Assembly: GCF_021730395.1 (NCBI RefSeq)
Contig: NC_069375.1
Span: forward strand, 64,197,501-64,261,500
Reading direction: 5' to 3'
Length of the DNA stretch: 64,000 nucleotides
DNA from: Mercenaria mercenaria
Taxonomy: Eukaryota > Mollusca > Bivalvia > Venerida > Veneridae
Shown: in pieces, positions 24,302 through 36,680 of the stretch
How positions within the stretch are numbered: position 1 is the first letter of the stretch
Layout: every line of letters begins with the position of its first letter
The notes under the pieces: generated by a model
Database searches by the model: none
The model's input: the letters and a program-made list of their open reading frames with translations, nothing else
What the model was told of the DNA's origin: nothing
Position numbers and translations under genes: made by a program

Positions 24302-25328
24302 CCGGCCTCGACGATATGTGCAGAGAAAAATACCCTCGATGTACCCCTAGCTCTGATATATCCTGGTAACACACGAGCATTACATATTATAACTGTTTTA
24401 TCGCATAGTTTATCATTAAAATTTATATATTATTTTCATTTAAATTTGTTTATTATTATTTTTACTATTTTGATTCCCTTTCTGCGCCTCGCTGACTGAA
24501 ACACTAAAACTTCTGTTTTAGAAAATGTGTTCCCCAGATAAAAGTACCCAACAAATTTCTGCATTGGTTTTAAATATTTGCATTTCATTGGCCAGACATA
24601 TTGTAAAACTTGTTGTTTTGTTTGTAAAAAAAATCAAAGAAAAAGAAACATTTGAGAAATCTCAAAATTTCATATATTTCATGTATTTCTGAATTTGGCA
24701 ATATCAAGTTTTTGAAATATTCTAGTTTATTTATTCTTTTACTTTATAAATGTAGGTGTTTGTGACAATTCTTTCTCTGTGAACTGTAAATTGGAGCTAA
24801 AGTCATCTTTTCTTTGAAAGGAAAAAATTATACTCCCTTGATAGAACCTCAATAGAGAAAAAGTGTTCCGATATATATCGGAACAGTTTTACTGTGCTGA
24901 TATATATCGGAACACTTTTTTTCTTATGAAACTCCATAGAGATTTCCGTGTTGATATATATCGCAACAGTTTTGTAAGATATCAGCACAGTTTTGTAGTA
25001 ATAATGTGTGTTACTATGTATAACATGCTGCAAAGATCAAAGGAAAATTGCCGCACTATGCGATAAATAATAGAGAGGAACGATTTGAAAGTCGACAAGA
25101 AAACACTACACTAGTGACTTTATATAAGTAAAATTGTAGGTATTGTCTAAAGAAATAAAAGTTTTGCAACAAGGTGAAATCGAGAACATAATAGATGATC
25201 GTATGGACACCTTCCAAAAAAGGCTAAATATGTAATAGTTATAGTATGTGTGAGAGTGTGTTACCAGGATATATCAGAGCTAGGGGTACATCGAGGGTAT
25301 TTTTCTCTGCACATATCGTCGAGGCCGG
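24302..25328. mobile_element. Non-autonomous DNA transposon, copy 1, ~75-bp inverted ends, TA target
   Basis: The left end CCGGCCTCGACGATATGTGC... and about 75 bp inward is repeated in inverse at the right end, with the blocks ACCCTCGATGTACCCC and CTCTGATATATCCTGG. Both ends are bordered by TA, suggesting Tc1/mariner-type insertion. The interior has palindromic TTCCGATATATATCGGAAC units near 24867 and 24895. The small frames on both strands in the interior come from those palindromes. No transposase is present. Confidence 0.75.
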
Positions 25329-25330
25329 TA

Positions 25331-26094
25331 GGCCGAGACAGATATGTGAAGAGAAAAATAACGAGATGTACCCCTAGCTCTGATATATCTTGGTAACACA
25401 CGAGCATTACATATTATAACTGTTTTATCGCATAGTTTATCATTAAAATTTATATATTATTTTCATTTAAATTTGTTTATTATTATTTTTACTATTTTGA
25501 TTCCCTTTCTGCGCCTCGCTGACTGAAACACTAAAACTTCTGTTTTAGAAAATGTGTTCCCCAGATAAAAGTACCCAACAAATTTCTGCATTGGTTTTAA
25601 ATCTGCATTTCATTGGCCAGACATATTGTAAAACTTGTTGTTTTGTTTGTAAAAAAAATCAAAGAAAAAGAAACATTTGAGAAATCTCAGAATTTCATAT
25701 ATTTCATGTATTTCTGAATTTGGCAATAACTATCAAGTTTTTGAAATATTCTAGTTTATTTATTCTTTTACTTTATAAATGTAGGTGTTTGTGACAATTC
25801 TTTCTCTGTGAACTGTAAATTGGAGCTAAAATCATCTTTTCTTTGAAAGGAAAAAATTATACTCCCTTGATAGGACCTCAATAGAGAAAAAGTGTTCCGA
25901 TATATATCGGAACAGTTTTACTGTGCTGATATATATCGGAACACTTTTTTTCTTATGAAACTCCATAGAGATTTCCGTGTTGATATATATCGCAACAGTT
26001 TTGTAAGATATCAGTACAGTTTTGTAGTAATAATGTGTGTTACTATGTATAACATGCTGCAAAGATCAAAGGAAAATTGCCGCACTATGCGATA
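25331..26094. mobile_element. Same transposon, copy 2, head-to-tail and truncated
   Basis: This starts one TA after copy 1 with a diverged left end (GGCCGAGACAGATATGTG, then AACGAGATGTACCCCTAGCT) and follows copy 1 almost base for base to GCACTATGCGATAAA at 26094. There the similarity stops, about 250 bp short of the right inverted end. Interior identity with copy 1 is very high, with only a handful of substitutions and short indels seen. Confidence 0.8.
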
Positions 26095-26377
26095 AAGATA
26101 TTTATAGCTTGGCACTGTCCTTTCTGGTCAAGAACATCTATTATTAGATCTGTTCGTGTTTTCATTATAAAACTTATTTATCTACATGTTACGCAAACAG
26201 GTACGTTTGTACATATCACATTTTTGTAATATCATGAACATACATCTTAAATCAATCCTGAACCTATATATGTACACATTAATTTATTATAGCACACTTT
26301 ACTATAATGTGTGCGTTATAAAGGTCCGTCCCAACAAAAAAAAAATATCGTGTCGGTTGGCATTCCATATGGTTTAA

Positions 26378-26465
26378 TATATCGAGGGCTTGGTGCAAAA
26401 CTATTGTAAGTGTATATAAATAAAGAACAAGATACAATAGTTTTGCGCCAAGCCCTCGATATATA
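26378..26465. mobile_element. Tiny foldback MITE
   Basis: About 88 bp. The left arm TATATCGAGGGCTTGG... TGCAAAACTATTGTA is repeated in inverse on the right (TACAATAGTTTTGCGCCAAG, CCCTCGATATA) around a ~20-bp centre. The arms differ at one or two bases. It is flanked by TA-rich sequence, so the target duplication cannot be fixed. Confidence 0.7.
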
Positions 26466-26565
26466 ACAGTTGTTTTAAATACACCAGTGTATGCAGCAAA
26501 GTACTATTTGTACATGTACTACATACATGTAGATCTAGTATACATGGTTTACATGTAAATACTAA

Positions 26566-26889
26566 ATGAAATACGATTTTTCTGTTTACAAATACATTGG
26601 AAACAATTCTTTGAATTTAAACAGCAAAACTGGAAGCTCTTACCTGATGAAAAAGATCTGCGAAATAACTTTTAATTCCAATTCGAAAATAAACAAGACG
26701 TTTTACAACTGTAACCCGGACGTTTATGACTGTACACAGATCACATGTTATCAGCCGGATTATCTATGGGTAGTACGGCCTGTGCAACTGAAATATTCAA
26801 AAGTGTTTCATAGTATATGTATGAATGAGGGGTGGAGGAGTGGTTATGTGGTAAAAGTGAAATTTGATACCAGTGCGGGAAAACCATAA
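26566..26889 (+). CDS. Unassigned 107-residue open frame
   Basis: A plus-strand frame from ATG to TAA. It is rich in Asn, Lys and Tyr, with a Cys pattern in its second half (FYNCNPDVYDCTQITCYQP) and the stretch WVVRPVQLKYSKVFHSICMN. I do not recognise the family. The codon bias is not distinctive, and it follows a MITE in AT-rich DNA. It could be an exon or a chance frame. Confidence 0.2.
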   Translation: MKYDFSVYKYIGNNSLNLNSKTGSSYLMKKICEITFNSNSKINKTFYNCNPDVYDCTQITCYQPDYLWVVRPVQLKYSKVFHSICMNEGWRSGYVVKVKFDTSAGKP

Positions 26890-27715
26890 GGCCAGAGTTA
26901 GTTGATTTTTCGTTACTCAGACCCGTCGACCCTATTTTCCGTCATTTTCGAAAAAAAAAATGAAATTTCTAAAATTTCAAAATTATTATCGGCCGACGAT
27001 CGATGTTTTACTGCATTCTGACGACGACAACGTCGATATTCGTAAGCGCATTATCCGTCAGTGTTAAATAGGCGCAATTTCCGCCCAAATTGAAGCGTCT
27101 CCCGTACGTAAACAAAAACTTGTGTGAAATTTAAGATTGTCTTTGAACGATTTATGCGCGATTGAAAAGCGGAAAATTTGGTTTGTGATCTAGTATATAG
27201 ACAATAAAACAACGAAAAAACAAGTTCTGTAAAGGCCAAGAAGATGAAAGAAGAAAAAACTTTAGCTAAATTTAGATAACGAAACGGTAACAGTCAGTTA
27301 CGGTGTCTCAAAATGCTAGAAAAACATAGATTCACCCGACGTAAATAACAACGGCAATATTGAATATGAATATGACATGCCTTTGGCAATTAAATATTAC
27401 ATGGGGATATAGGAGAAACAAAGTGCTGCCAAACAAAGGAGTCATCAGTTTCAGATTTTGGGTTTTTTTCTTTTGTTTTAATACGAGGGAAAGGGCCCCA
27501 GGCCTGTGATTTGGGGCAAAAATAGCTCGATTTTTGGGCAAAGGGGAATAAAAAACCTAATGTAAAGTCAATTTTTGGGGAAACTGCATTATTTAAAAGA
27601 TACTTTCTGAGGGAAGGACCCTATTATGAAGGAGAAAAAACCCTGTGATATGCTTATGAAGACATATGACAAGTTGCCTGATTGGAGGTATTTATCTATA
27701 TATTCCATTGCATAC
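26890..27715. other. Sequence without recognised gene
   Basis: Contains a poly-A run at 26950 and AT-rich DNA; no supported exon. Confidence 0.4.
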
Positions 27716-27779
27716 AAATCCCCTTCAGGGACCTGTCTAGCTACTTATGCTTTGAGTCATTTTCTGACCATCGAATATA

Positions 27780-28020
27780 AAATAAAGAGTGGCCCGACTT
27801 TGAATCACTTGCCCCTAACCAATGTGATTTCGAGCACCACTCAGGTCATCATGTGAGAAAGATACCCAGCTGGCTGACGGAAGGTAAGCCGTTCTACCCA
27901 GATGCCCATTCTTGCCTGAGATGATGCCCGGAGGGGTACCTGGGGTCTTCCTGCACCATTTAAATCTGGAAAGTCACCATGTGATCTATAAAATTGTGTC
28001 AGTGTGACTTAAAACACAAC
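27780..28020 (+). repeat. tRNA-derived SINE (type 1), diverged
   Basis: Plus-oriented: TTTGAATCACTTGCCCCTAA and TGTGATTTCGAGCACC (head with degenerate B box), TCATCATGTGAGAAAG, GGCTGACGGAAGGTAAGCCG, GGTACCTGGGGTCTTCCTGC, then AAGTCACCATGTGATC and an A-rich tail. It is the reverse complement of the order seen at 6300 and 8115. Confidence 0.65.
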
Positions 28021-29960
28021 AAATAAATATTAAGATGTATTAAATAAAGATATTGGTCACAAAAGTTTGTGAATTAAAAATAAAAATATATACATGTTAA
28101 AAATGAAACCAGCCGATCAGACCATTGAAAACTGAAAATGAAAGATGGTTTTCTATTCAGTCATCAATTTAATACTCGCCAGAGATGTTATGACCAAGGG
28201 CAAATAGTACCCATGCCCTAAGAGTGATTTTGTTAAAGTTTTGAAATCATCAATTTTATGTTCAAGATAATAAAAAAATTAAACACAGAATGGTAATTTT
28301 CTTTGTATTACAGGTTAAATGCGTATTAAAGTAGTGTTAAAATCCTTTTAGGCAACACATTTGAAGTGATCACTTATCATCTGTTGTTTTAGTAACTTTT
28401 ACTGCCCTTTATTCCCCCCCCCCCCCCCCACCCCCACCCTCCTCCTGTCAAAATTTTTCTGCCCAGAATCCGAGTAACAAAAAATAAAAAAAACTCTTGG
28501 TATAATTGTGTAGAAGGGTGCTTGAAGTTTTATTTTAGTGAGGGTGTACACAGTTGAAATCCCGTCAGTTTCCATGGAAACCAAGATGGCCCCTAATAGG
28601 CTACATTTCATGAGCCCATGACTTGCAAAAACTGTATTTATAATAACAATTATGTGCGCATATATACTGGCCTCAATGTGTTTGGTAATTAATATAAAGA
28701 TATTGAGCTCTCTATTTACTGCTCATCAAGGTCACCAAAGGTCAAGTTCAATGTAATTTAAAGGTCAAAATGTTAAATCATCCCCCCAAAAAACATATTT
28801 TACCCCTTAACGTTTTATTTATTTATTTATTTTGTACAGTTTAAGCCAAATGTTTTTAAAATGTGTTTTGTAACTGCTGATATCAACAAAATGTCTTTCA
28901 TGATCATGCATTTTGTATTTCATGATCATGCATTTAATAGTCGAGAAATAATAATGTGACACCACCTTAATCTTTGATTTTTATAGAAAAATTAAGAGTA
29001 TAGTTATGTCGTATCAGGATTACATACTACATGATTAGACACATTAGATTGCACTAAATGTATAAGCATTTATATTAATTATATAATTAATACGACTCAT
29101 GGACTAAGACAAAGTCAAGGCCTCAAGGTCCATGTCCTTACAAGTTCAACATGTACACAAATGTTAAAGCATAATGTTCATAGTAATATCACTGAAGCTA
29201 CTGCTTGAAGAAGCTGATGTTTGTATCGTGCCCTGTGCAATCAGTGCCACATAGCACAACAATAAAAGAATTGTGCTGCTCTCTGGTGATACAGATGTGG
29301 TGTTTTATTGTCAAAAAATGGTATTGAGGAGTTATGGATGAGGACTGGACTGGGAAACACATTTTGCTATATTCCACTTCATTATATTGTAGAGACAAAC
29401 CCACCCTTTGCCAAGTAGTGCCCGCAGCACACATTTTTGCCGGATGTGACAATACAAGCAAAACTGGGCTTAAAGGCTCCTTCAGAAGAATTCTTGACTG
29501 AGTTTGACCAGACATTAGTCGGCACGCCAGAAGATGTGTTAGTTAATGCTGCGGTATATCTGGTCCAGGTTGTAAAGCCAAACCTACAGTATAAAACAAT
29601 TGACGAACTCTGTTAAACACACATACTGTGCCTTCCACCAACAATTCATGCAACAATAGGTCCGTAGTGCCCTAAGTCGCTCACCTGACCTTGACTATTT
29701 GCCCTTCAATATAATATATAGGACATACTGAATTATGAATGGTAATATGTTAGGTTAGCATGCAAAACATAAAACAGGTAAAGTGTTCCAATTTGAACAA
29801 ATTGAGGAAGGATTTTGTATATATTTTAGTTCACTTTCGTTTCGGAGATTATACAGACAAGAGAGTGTGCACCGTTGAAACAGGAACAAAATCTGCACTC
29901 CTAGTGTCTAATGTTCCAGAGGCAGTATTAGTCGAAAAGATAAATTAGTGTGACTGATGA
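28021..29960. other. Intergenic DNA with simple repeats
   Basis: Holds a 15-C run at 28411, ATTT repeats near 28818 and a short direct repeat of TTTCATGATCATGCATTT near 28897 and 28917. A 105-residue minus frame at 29198-29515 has an ordinary composition but no domain that I recognise. Confidence 0.4.
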
Positions 29961-29969
29961 CAAACAGTT

Positions 29970-30130
29970 CACTATATGAGAAAACCAACATAGTGCTTTG
30001 CGACCAGCATGGATTGAGACCAGCCTGTACATTCGCGCAGTCTGGTCAGGATCCATGCTGTTCGCTAACAGTTTCTCTAATTGCAATAGGCTTTGAAAAC
30101 GGACAACTGTCAGGAAATACCCCCCTTGGA
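29970..30130. repeat. Half copy of the venerid-type foldback repeat
   Basis: AACCAACATAGTGCTTTGCG, CCAGCATGGATTGAGACCAG and TCTGGTCAGGATCCATGCTG, GTTCGCTAACAGTTTCTCTA match the left half and centre of 36681-36917. The right arm is absent; a G-run at 30158 follows. Confidence 0.7.
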
Positions 30131-31369
30131 CATATAATGTGCCTTCCATGGGGTGGGAAGGGGGGGGGGGGGTCAGATCTGGAATAGTCCATTTACCGGT
30201 GTTGAGGCAGGTTATCATCCCTCTCAAAATATCCACTACATCACAATAAAGTTACCACTACATAACAAAGTTTGCACAAGATATAATAACTTCATTACAA
30301 AATATAAGACAGTATTGACAGAATAAAATAAAAATATTTAACGACATAATATAATATATGATGCACAAAATGTAAAGATAAAAGCACATGATGAAAAAAG
30401 CACGTTGTACGCCTGGCGCTTATCACCCTGATACAATATGCTCTCGCCTGATATAGATTTCCTCGACATCCCGTATCCTGCTACAAACAAGCAGTGTAAT
30501 GATTTTATCTTACTTCCATGTTATGATCGACACATTTTGTTACAGGGCAGACTTGAATCCTACAATCATTTATTTGGTCATCATGTTTTATTTATAGTTG
30601 GTTAACACCATTCATAAAATGCACAATGAACTGTATTTTGACTAAATCACAAAACACAAAAGCTCATTTATACAGGTTATGAACTGGTTTTGATCAGAAA
30701 TACAAAAACTATGTTCCATCCTTTCGAAAATCATCAGATTTCACGATGTAAGAAATGTCTTGAAACTTCGGCTTTCATCCCGTTTCCTGTTTAATCCTTT
30801 ATCTTGTACGTAGATTAAATGATTCTACAACAAACTGCCTAGTAGCAAATGCTTTACGATGATTAAACTAAAAACAGATTTCAACCATGGTAACCGTTGC
30901 CGTGTCTCCCATACAGAGCTATTGCTCTTCTATTTCCGCTTCTTACGGCTAACTTCACGAACCTTATCTACGTAGGAGAATAAAAAACGGCAAGAAAACA
31001 CTTTTTACTCTCGGTAACGATCGATATCTATAACTGCAGCTATTAATCTAACTTGATTCAGCTGCGCCGGCATGCGGCAACCATTTTGTTTTAATCAAAA
31101 TTCATATCGGAAAATTACTAGCAGGATATGGAATATATCCTGTCTGCACGTGACGTCTCTTGACCAACAGAATTGCAAGAAACTTGCAGAGGGCGAGATA
31201 AAACACTGTTCATGTTTATTAAAACTGATACTGTAAAAAAAAAAAAAAATAACGAGAAAGTATCATAATTATAAGGAAATTAAGTCTTTGTTATTAGTTC
31301 AATTCTGATTCTATAACTAAAAGTATTATTATTACTACTATTAATACAATCAAATTGTTTTGAGATTTA

Positions 31370-31480
31370 TTTTAACGTCAACATTTAATGACGTTTCACC
31401 GGACGTCGCTGATGACGTGGTATTAACGTTCTCTCTATGACGATAACGTCTTCATTACTGACGTCATTGACAGAAAACAT
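31370..31480 (+). promoter_or_regulatory. CRE-rich upstream region of copy 1 gene
   Basis: Within about 110 bp there are several TGACGT half sites and one full palindromic CRE, TGACGTCA, at 31459-31466, about 75 bp before the ATG. The same region is kept in copy 2 at 47877-47985. TGACGTCA is the consensus of CREB/ATF-type bZIP factors, so cAMP or stress-responsive control is a reasonable inference. No clear TATA box was seen. Confidence 0.5.
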
Positions 31481-31539
31481 CCGCTGACAGTGCAATCCTT
31501 TTCTGTACGGTCAAATTTCTTATTTGTAACTAAACAAAA

Positions 31540-31679
31540 ATGGGTACATGTCTAGGAAAGCATAGGAAAAAGCGAAACACTGTATGCCCCTCTGGCACAG
31601 AGGGAGATTTACGTAAAAATTCCACCAGACGTAAAGTACCAGAAGACATGGTACAAAAGCTTCAGGATGGTAAGTTATG

Positions 31680-31710
<31 letters not shown>

Positions 31711-33478
31711 TAACAACAACAATAATAATAATAATAGAATCTAATAATAACTGAAAATAAGTGAAAACAAAATATTAATAATAAATGAAAATATTATCAT
31801 GATTATAGAGCTCTGCTAATATTGAAATGAAAATATAATATTGATAATGATATGTGAATTCATAATAATAATGATGATAACATGACAGAATTTGTCATGG
31901 AGAGTTAGATCATACACCACCACTTCAATTTGGGGTCTCATTTTAGCTGATATTTCAGTTTGTGTGTTTGACTGAAAATATTCTTCTTACAACAAACATG
32001 ACCCCCAGTTTTCTTTTGAGTTTTATTCAGCACTGATAATATTCCTCAAGAAAATGTAAGTTACAGACATTTAAAATGGATCCTTGATGTGTGCTGCAGC
32101 CATTGGAAACTTGTCAATTTTATATAGAATAAAGAAGAACGACTATTTAGTGTGTTGTAACCTATACTAGTTAAATCGGTCCTTTTTTATTCCAAAGAGG
32201 CACGTTACTGTTTTCGTTGAATCTCTCTTGGGTTGGGTAAATGGAAGGTTGTTTCACAATATAATAGCTGTTTTCATTTGTCTAAAAACTACATGTACAG
32301 GGTAGCAACGCTCACACGAAACAATGTTTGCCTGAATCGGGCAAATTTCGCCATGTGCACATTGCCGAAAAGTCCCGTGGCTTTCTTACATAATAATTTT
32401 GTATCAATTATAATGTATATAACTATAATATAGCAGAGATCTACCGTGATGGTGGTAGAACGTTTCGGTCCGTGGCTAAATCAAACCTCTTATGGAAAGC
32501 AAAGTAATTTCTGTTATTATCCTTTTCAAAGCTATATACAAACAAATGAAAGTTGTATTTATTTTACAGCAAACGCCAGGGATTCTAAAGTAGCAACTGC
32601 TGGAGTAGCATTCACAGTGGACTTCCGGGATGGGGATCCTACCAGGATGCCATCTAGACTGGCAGACAGACTTGACGGAGCCATCACACCTCCCGAGGAC
32701 GGCAACGAGGTATGATTGTATTGATACATATAATGCTGCGCAACAAGGGCGAGGGTATTCGGTTTGGGGGAGTGAAATACCAATTTATTTGGGAAAGTTG
32801 AAATGAAACTATTTATTGTACTTGTAGTTTTTTCTATTTCCATTTGTTCAAACTCTGAAAATGTAGGCCTAACTATAGTAAAGGAACCAGCGTGTGAGCC
32901 ATTTAGCCCAGTCGCGTAATGGCGGACAGGTTTTTGAACACTAATTTTTCACTTGGCATGGCCAGAGAGGTCTAAATTAAAGCTGGTTTCTGTTTGAATT
33001 TCATTATGGGTGTATTTATGACATTTTGGTAGAAAAATTGTGAGAGGAGGTTGTATTTGGTGAAGTGAAACTCTGTTTTAGCATGAGTTGTACTTCTATG
33101 TCACAGCAGTGTGATTTTGATGTGATTTTACATTAAGCAAATGTGACAAGAGATATTTCTCTTAGAAGATGCATGATCCCTACTTTTTTCTTCATATTAT
33201 GTCAGTTTTATCATAACTCTTTAAAATGAAGTAAGGGGTAAGGATTTGTTCTCTAAAATGGGTCTAGCTATGTTTGGTAGCTCATTAAAAAAATTCAGTT
33301 TTATATAGAATATATAGGGAATACCATTTATGCTAGTTTGTCCTTCAGATTTATATCTTATCTTTCTCAGGTAAAATACACATCTCAGGAAAGACGACTA
33401 TTGGCAGAGCTTTTGCGAAATGATGTTTTGCGCGAGAAGAAAGAAAAGACCGCAAGGCGTTCTGGACCCCGGCCTTAA
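31540..33478 (+). CDS. Small basic, probably N-acylated protein, copy 1 (three exons)
   Basis: Exons 31540-31669, 32570-32709 and 33371-33478 have clean GT-AG borders (GTAAGT, GTATGA donors) and phases 1 and 0, giving about 125 residues. The N-terminus MGTCLGKHRKKR has Gly2, Cys4 and a following basic patch, a pattern of myristoylated and palmitoylated membrane-bound proteins. The middle carries AGVAFTVDFRDGDPTRMPSR and LDGAITPPEDGNE; the C-terminus (YTSQERRLLAELLRND, LRERKEK) looks like a charged helix. I do not recognise the family; a faint resemblance to stathmin-domain-like proteins is not strong enough to name it. The stop lies four bases before a GT donor, and a 3' untranslated exon follows. 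Confidence 0.85.
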
Positions 33479-34177
33479 ACAGGTACATGTATTTGGTTTA
33501 TAGTCGTAATTACAGGTATTTAGATCAAAAGTAGCTTTCTGATAAACTATTGAAGACGCTACTATGCTGTTCACCCTATAACAGTAATTAAAGTTATGGG
33601 CCGCAACTATGTTGGAAAAGGTGTACAACAAAAAGTACGAAAGCTCCGAGAGGGAAAAGTGTGCGGTTTTTGTTGTTGTTGTTGTCGTCGTTTTTTTTGT
33701 TTTTTTTTGTTTTTTGTTCTTTTTTTGTTTGTTTGTTTGTTTATTAATCATCTGATTATAGACAGAGTATTTTAAATAAAATACCCGTATGAGATAATTT
33801 TATCTCATGGCCACGGTTCTAAATGTCACTTTTTAGACAGACACGTTACGCAGACTTACGTAAATTACCTTAGGTAAATATTACCACTTCATACGATATG
33901 TTTTGAGTATGATATAAAACATGTAGCTATTTCCTACACTTTGTACAGTGTGACTAACGCAGTAGAAAGTTTTTCCTGATATGTCATCTACTACACGAGT
34001 AGTTGGAGAAGTAAATCCTCTGACAAACAAATGAAAATACATGTACTTTCTTCATATGAGGGGAATATTATGTATAACTAGATGCATGCCATCTTCAGTA
34101 AACTAGAAGTATGTTTAGAAATTACACAACTATATTCAATCTATAATCTCTAATAAAGTTTAATCTTTTTTTTTCAG

Positions 34178-34300
34178 GGGATCCCTATAAAGTCGTAAAT
34201 CGATTTGGATGCTGAAACTGTGCATTGGATCTTTACGACACATTCCTGTTGAAACTGATGACATTTCATTTTTACGATATCAGTTAATACAATATATTAA
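34178..34300 (+). other. 3' untranslated exon of copy 1 gene
   Basis: After a long pyrimidine tract and CAG at 34175-34177, the sequence GTAAATCGATTTGGATGCTG is kept in copy 2 at about 50601. The preceding coding exon ends TAAACAG before GTACA, so the transcript very likely splices here. The end of the exon is not defined. Confidence 0.5.
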
Positions 34301-34370
34301 AATTGATATGTATTATTGGTGTTAATTCATATCCCAGCTGAAATTTCTGTTAAACTTTGCAATTGCCCTC

Positions 34371-34980
34371 GAAAATATGAAAACCCAAGAAGAGAATACC
34401 TTTTGAGATTTTCAAATTCGTACATTTGAATATTTTGTTTTTTTAGCATAAAGCAAAAGGGTCGGAGGTAATTAAACCAATGTGAAAACTCTAGCATCTG
34501 ATCAGCGACTATTGAGCTGACCAATGACTGAGACTGACCTCCAAACCTGGAACACAGGTCCGGTATTCAGCAATATTCTGTATTTAGACACGAAAAGGCA
34601 AAACTCTAAAATAATATTACATCGGCCTTCGTATAAAGGGTTTTGCTGACAGCTGAAGAAAAGTATTTACATTACTGTCATTACAACAATTTTTCTTTGT
34701 GGTTGTGTGTTATAGCGCCGTGACTCTTGAACTATGGCTGTTGAATTTAGAATTCGCGTTTTGGAGAAGGAGCAAGAGGGAGCCCCCAATTTTGCGGAGC
34801 TGAGTTTCAATGTATGCTTTGGCCCCTATGTTTGGAACCGCAATCTTAATTTTCGCAATATAATACAGTAAATATCGGCAAAACACTTTAAGTATGCAGA
34901 TGACAGAATACCTTCTTCCAAAACGCTTTCGGGAGCTCCACCAAAAAGAGACAGATGGGCTGTTGACGGGAAGAGTGCTG
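34371..34980. other. Intergenic sequence
   Basis: No supported gene; short frames only. Confidence 0.4.
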
Positions 34981-35901
34981 TGTCACACCCTATATGGCTC
35001 TCTTCGGATATAGCTCCTCGGGAAGCTATATTCGGGGCATCTTCCGGATTTAGCTGCGGAGCTATATTCTCCGTATATAGCTCCCTTGCTAGAACTGGAG
35101 CCATAAACGGAACACCTGTAGCTTCGTTCCGTATATATAGCTCCTCGGTGTTTGTATGCAACATGGACCATGTGGCTTATTTAGGACATTTCGCTATGTT
35201 TTTAAAGACCAGACAGTGTTAAATTATTTCATACATGATGCCTTAACTCTAATGCAAGGGTTATAACTACTACTAAACCACTATTTGCCAGTCAACATTT
35301 CTGGACAGTTTTGGGACTTTGGGGCAACTACCTTATTTCGTCAAGTCAAACAAAAAAAATCTTCAGGTACACCTAATTAACGTTTGTTCCAAATTTGTTA
35401 ATTCTGTCACGTAGTACAGGAGATGAGTGCCTGTCACAGTATGATCAAATATGTATTTGGACAGGAGGGTCTTTTGACCAAATACAAAACTTTAAACCCA
35501 TGTTCCTAACTTCAATTGCCAGTTATTATTTTCTTGTTCATATTTGTGATTCTTGGTCTAATTGTATCCGTTTTCGTGACTGTGTACCTACGCACTCTCG
35601 CTCTCCTCATACGTACGGATGGTTCGAGAAATAAATCTAATATAAATCCCCACCTGTCTCCCAAGTGGCGTGGGAAATCGTATATTCAAATGACACTCTG
35701 CCAAATAATCATGTTTTGTATTATCCCAGCAGCACTGTTATAGTATTTTAATTTTTCCAGGCAGAGGGAGTTATATTCGGGTTTGTACATGTTTGTGTTT
35801 GTATTCAGCTCCTCTGTCCCAAGGAGCTATATACGAAAATGTGTTTCGAATATAGCTCCTCGGGGAGCTATATCCGAAGGGAGCTATATAGGGTGTGACA
35901 G
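34981..35901. mobile_element. Non-autonomous DNA transposon with GAGCTATAT motifs
   Basis: Terminal inverted repeats of about 60 bp: TGTCACACCCTATAT at the left and ATATAGGGTGTGACA at the right, continuing as TTCGGATATAGCTCC. Near both ends the palindromic word GGAGCTATAT recurs in both orientations (at least ten times in all). GTGCTG flanks both ends (34975-34980, 35902-35907), a possible target duplication. No transposase; the overlapping frames read the repeats. Confidence 0.7.
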
Positions 35902-36680
35902 GTGCTGTCCGCCAGGTACTTACTGAGGGAAACACAGTGTTTCAGACTTGGAAAACAAAATAAATATACTGAGTTTCAAGTATTCTTCGTCATGATCCAG
36001 CGTACATAGTCTTTAAAGGTTTCGTTTTGTTCTTTTATTTGGGGATATCGAATGCAACCCCACCATCTGCAAGCAAATGTATTTATTCTTTACCTGGCTT
36101 TATCAATACTAAAAGCAAAGTCTTACAGTCATTTCCATAATAGTCTTAAAAGAATAGCCGACCAAGCAGACTATTCAAGTAAATGGTAATAGGTTCTGAA
36201 TGCCATATATAGTGAATCTTAGAAATGCTAAAGGTAATAGTCTAGTCTGGCTACCGACTAGATAATCTTTTATTCTTTTTACATCAGTTCTTTTATATAT
36301 TCTGACCGATCTTATACCGGTGTTTTGAGAAGAAAGGGGCATAAGTTGTATAGGCTGACATAATGATATAAAACTGGAATAGCCTCAGAACTTATCTCCT
36401 GTGAACAAAACACAGGGTCTGAACACAGACCAGTAATAACCCTGCCATTACCTCCACAGTGAATGATTTACATACGTTGAGGTAAATTCGTTGCTATTGT
36501 GTGAAGACGTGATGAAAACACATTTCACAGGCTAAAATTTTCATTCCATTTAATCAAGGTCCACTATCGTGGGTGCAGTAAAAGTAACCCTGGTTATTGA
36601 AAGATCTTACGATCGACCAAGTTTAGTGGAATTAATGTACAGCTTTCATTTACAAGACTTGATTTTTGAAATATAATAAT
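35902..36680. other. Intergenic sequence
   Basis: Nothing recognised. Confidence 0.4.

Larger units (their letters stand above)
30380..34370. repeat. Segmental duplication, copy 1
   Basis: This block is colinear with 38320-39115 plus 47090-50830. Shared landmarks include TCTCGCCTGATAT, TATGATCGACACATTTTGT, TTATTTGGTCATCAT, the CRE-rich upstream region, all three coding exons and the 3' untranslated exon. Introns carry indels but remain alignable over most of their length. Copy 1 has no DIRS insertion. Confidence 0.85.

Noticed and set aside
32559-32843. Antisense frame over exon 2 of the duplicated gene (also at 49335-49517)
   Set aside because: Shadow of the conserved coding exon; no splice or start evidence of its own.
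31540-33478. Naming the duplicated gene as a stathmin-domain protein
   Set aside because: The resemblance is limited to an acylated N-terminus, a short Pro-Ser-Arg-Leu stretch and a charged helix; not enough for a name.
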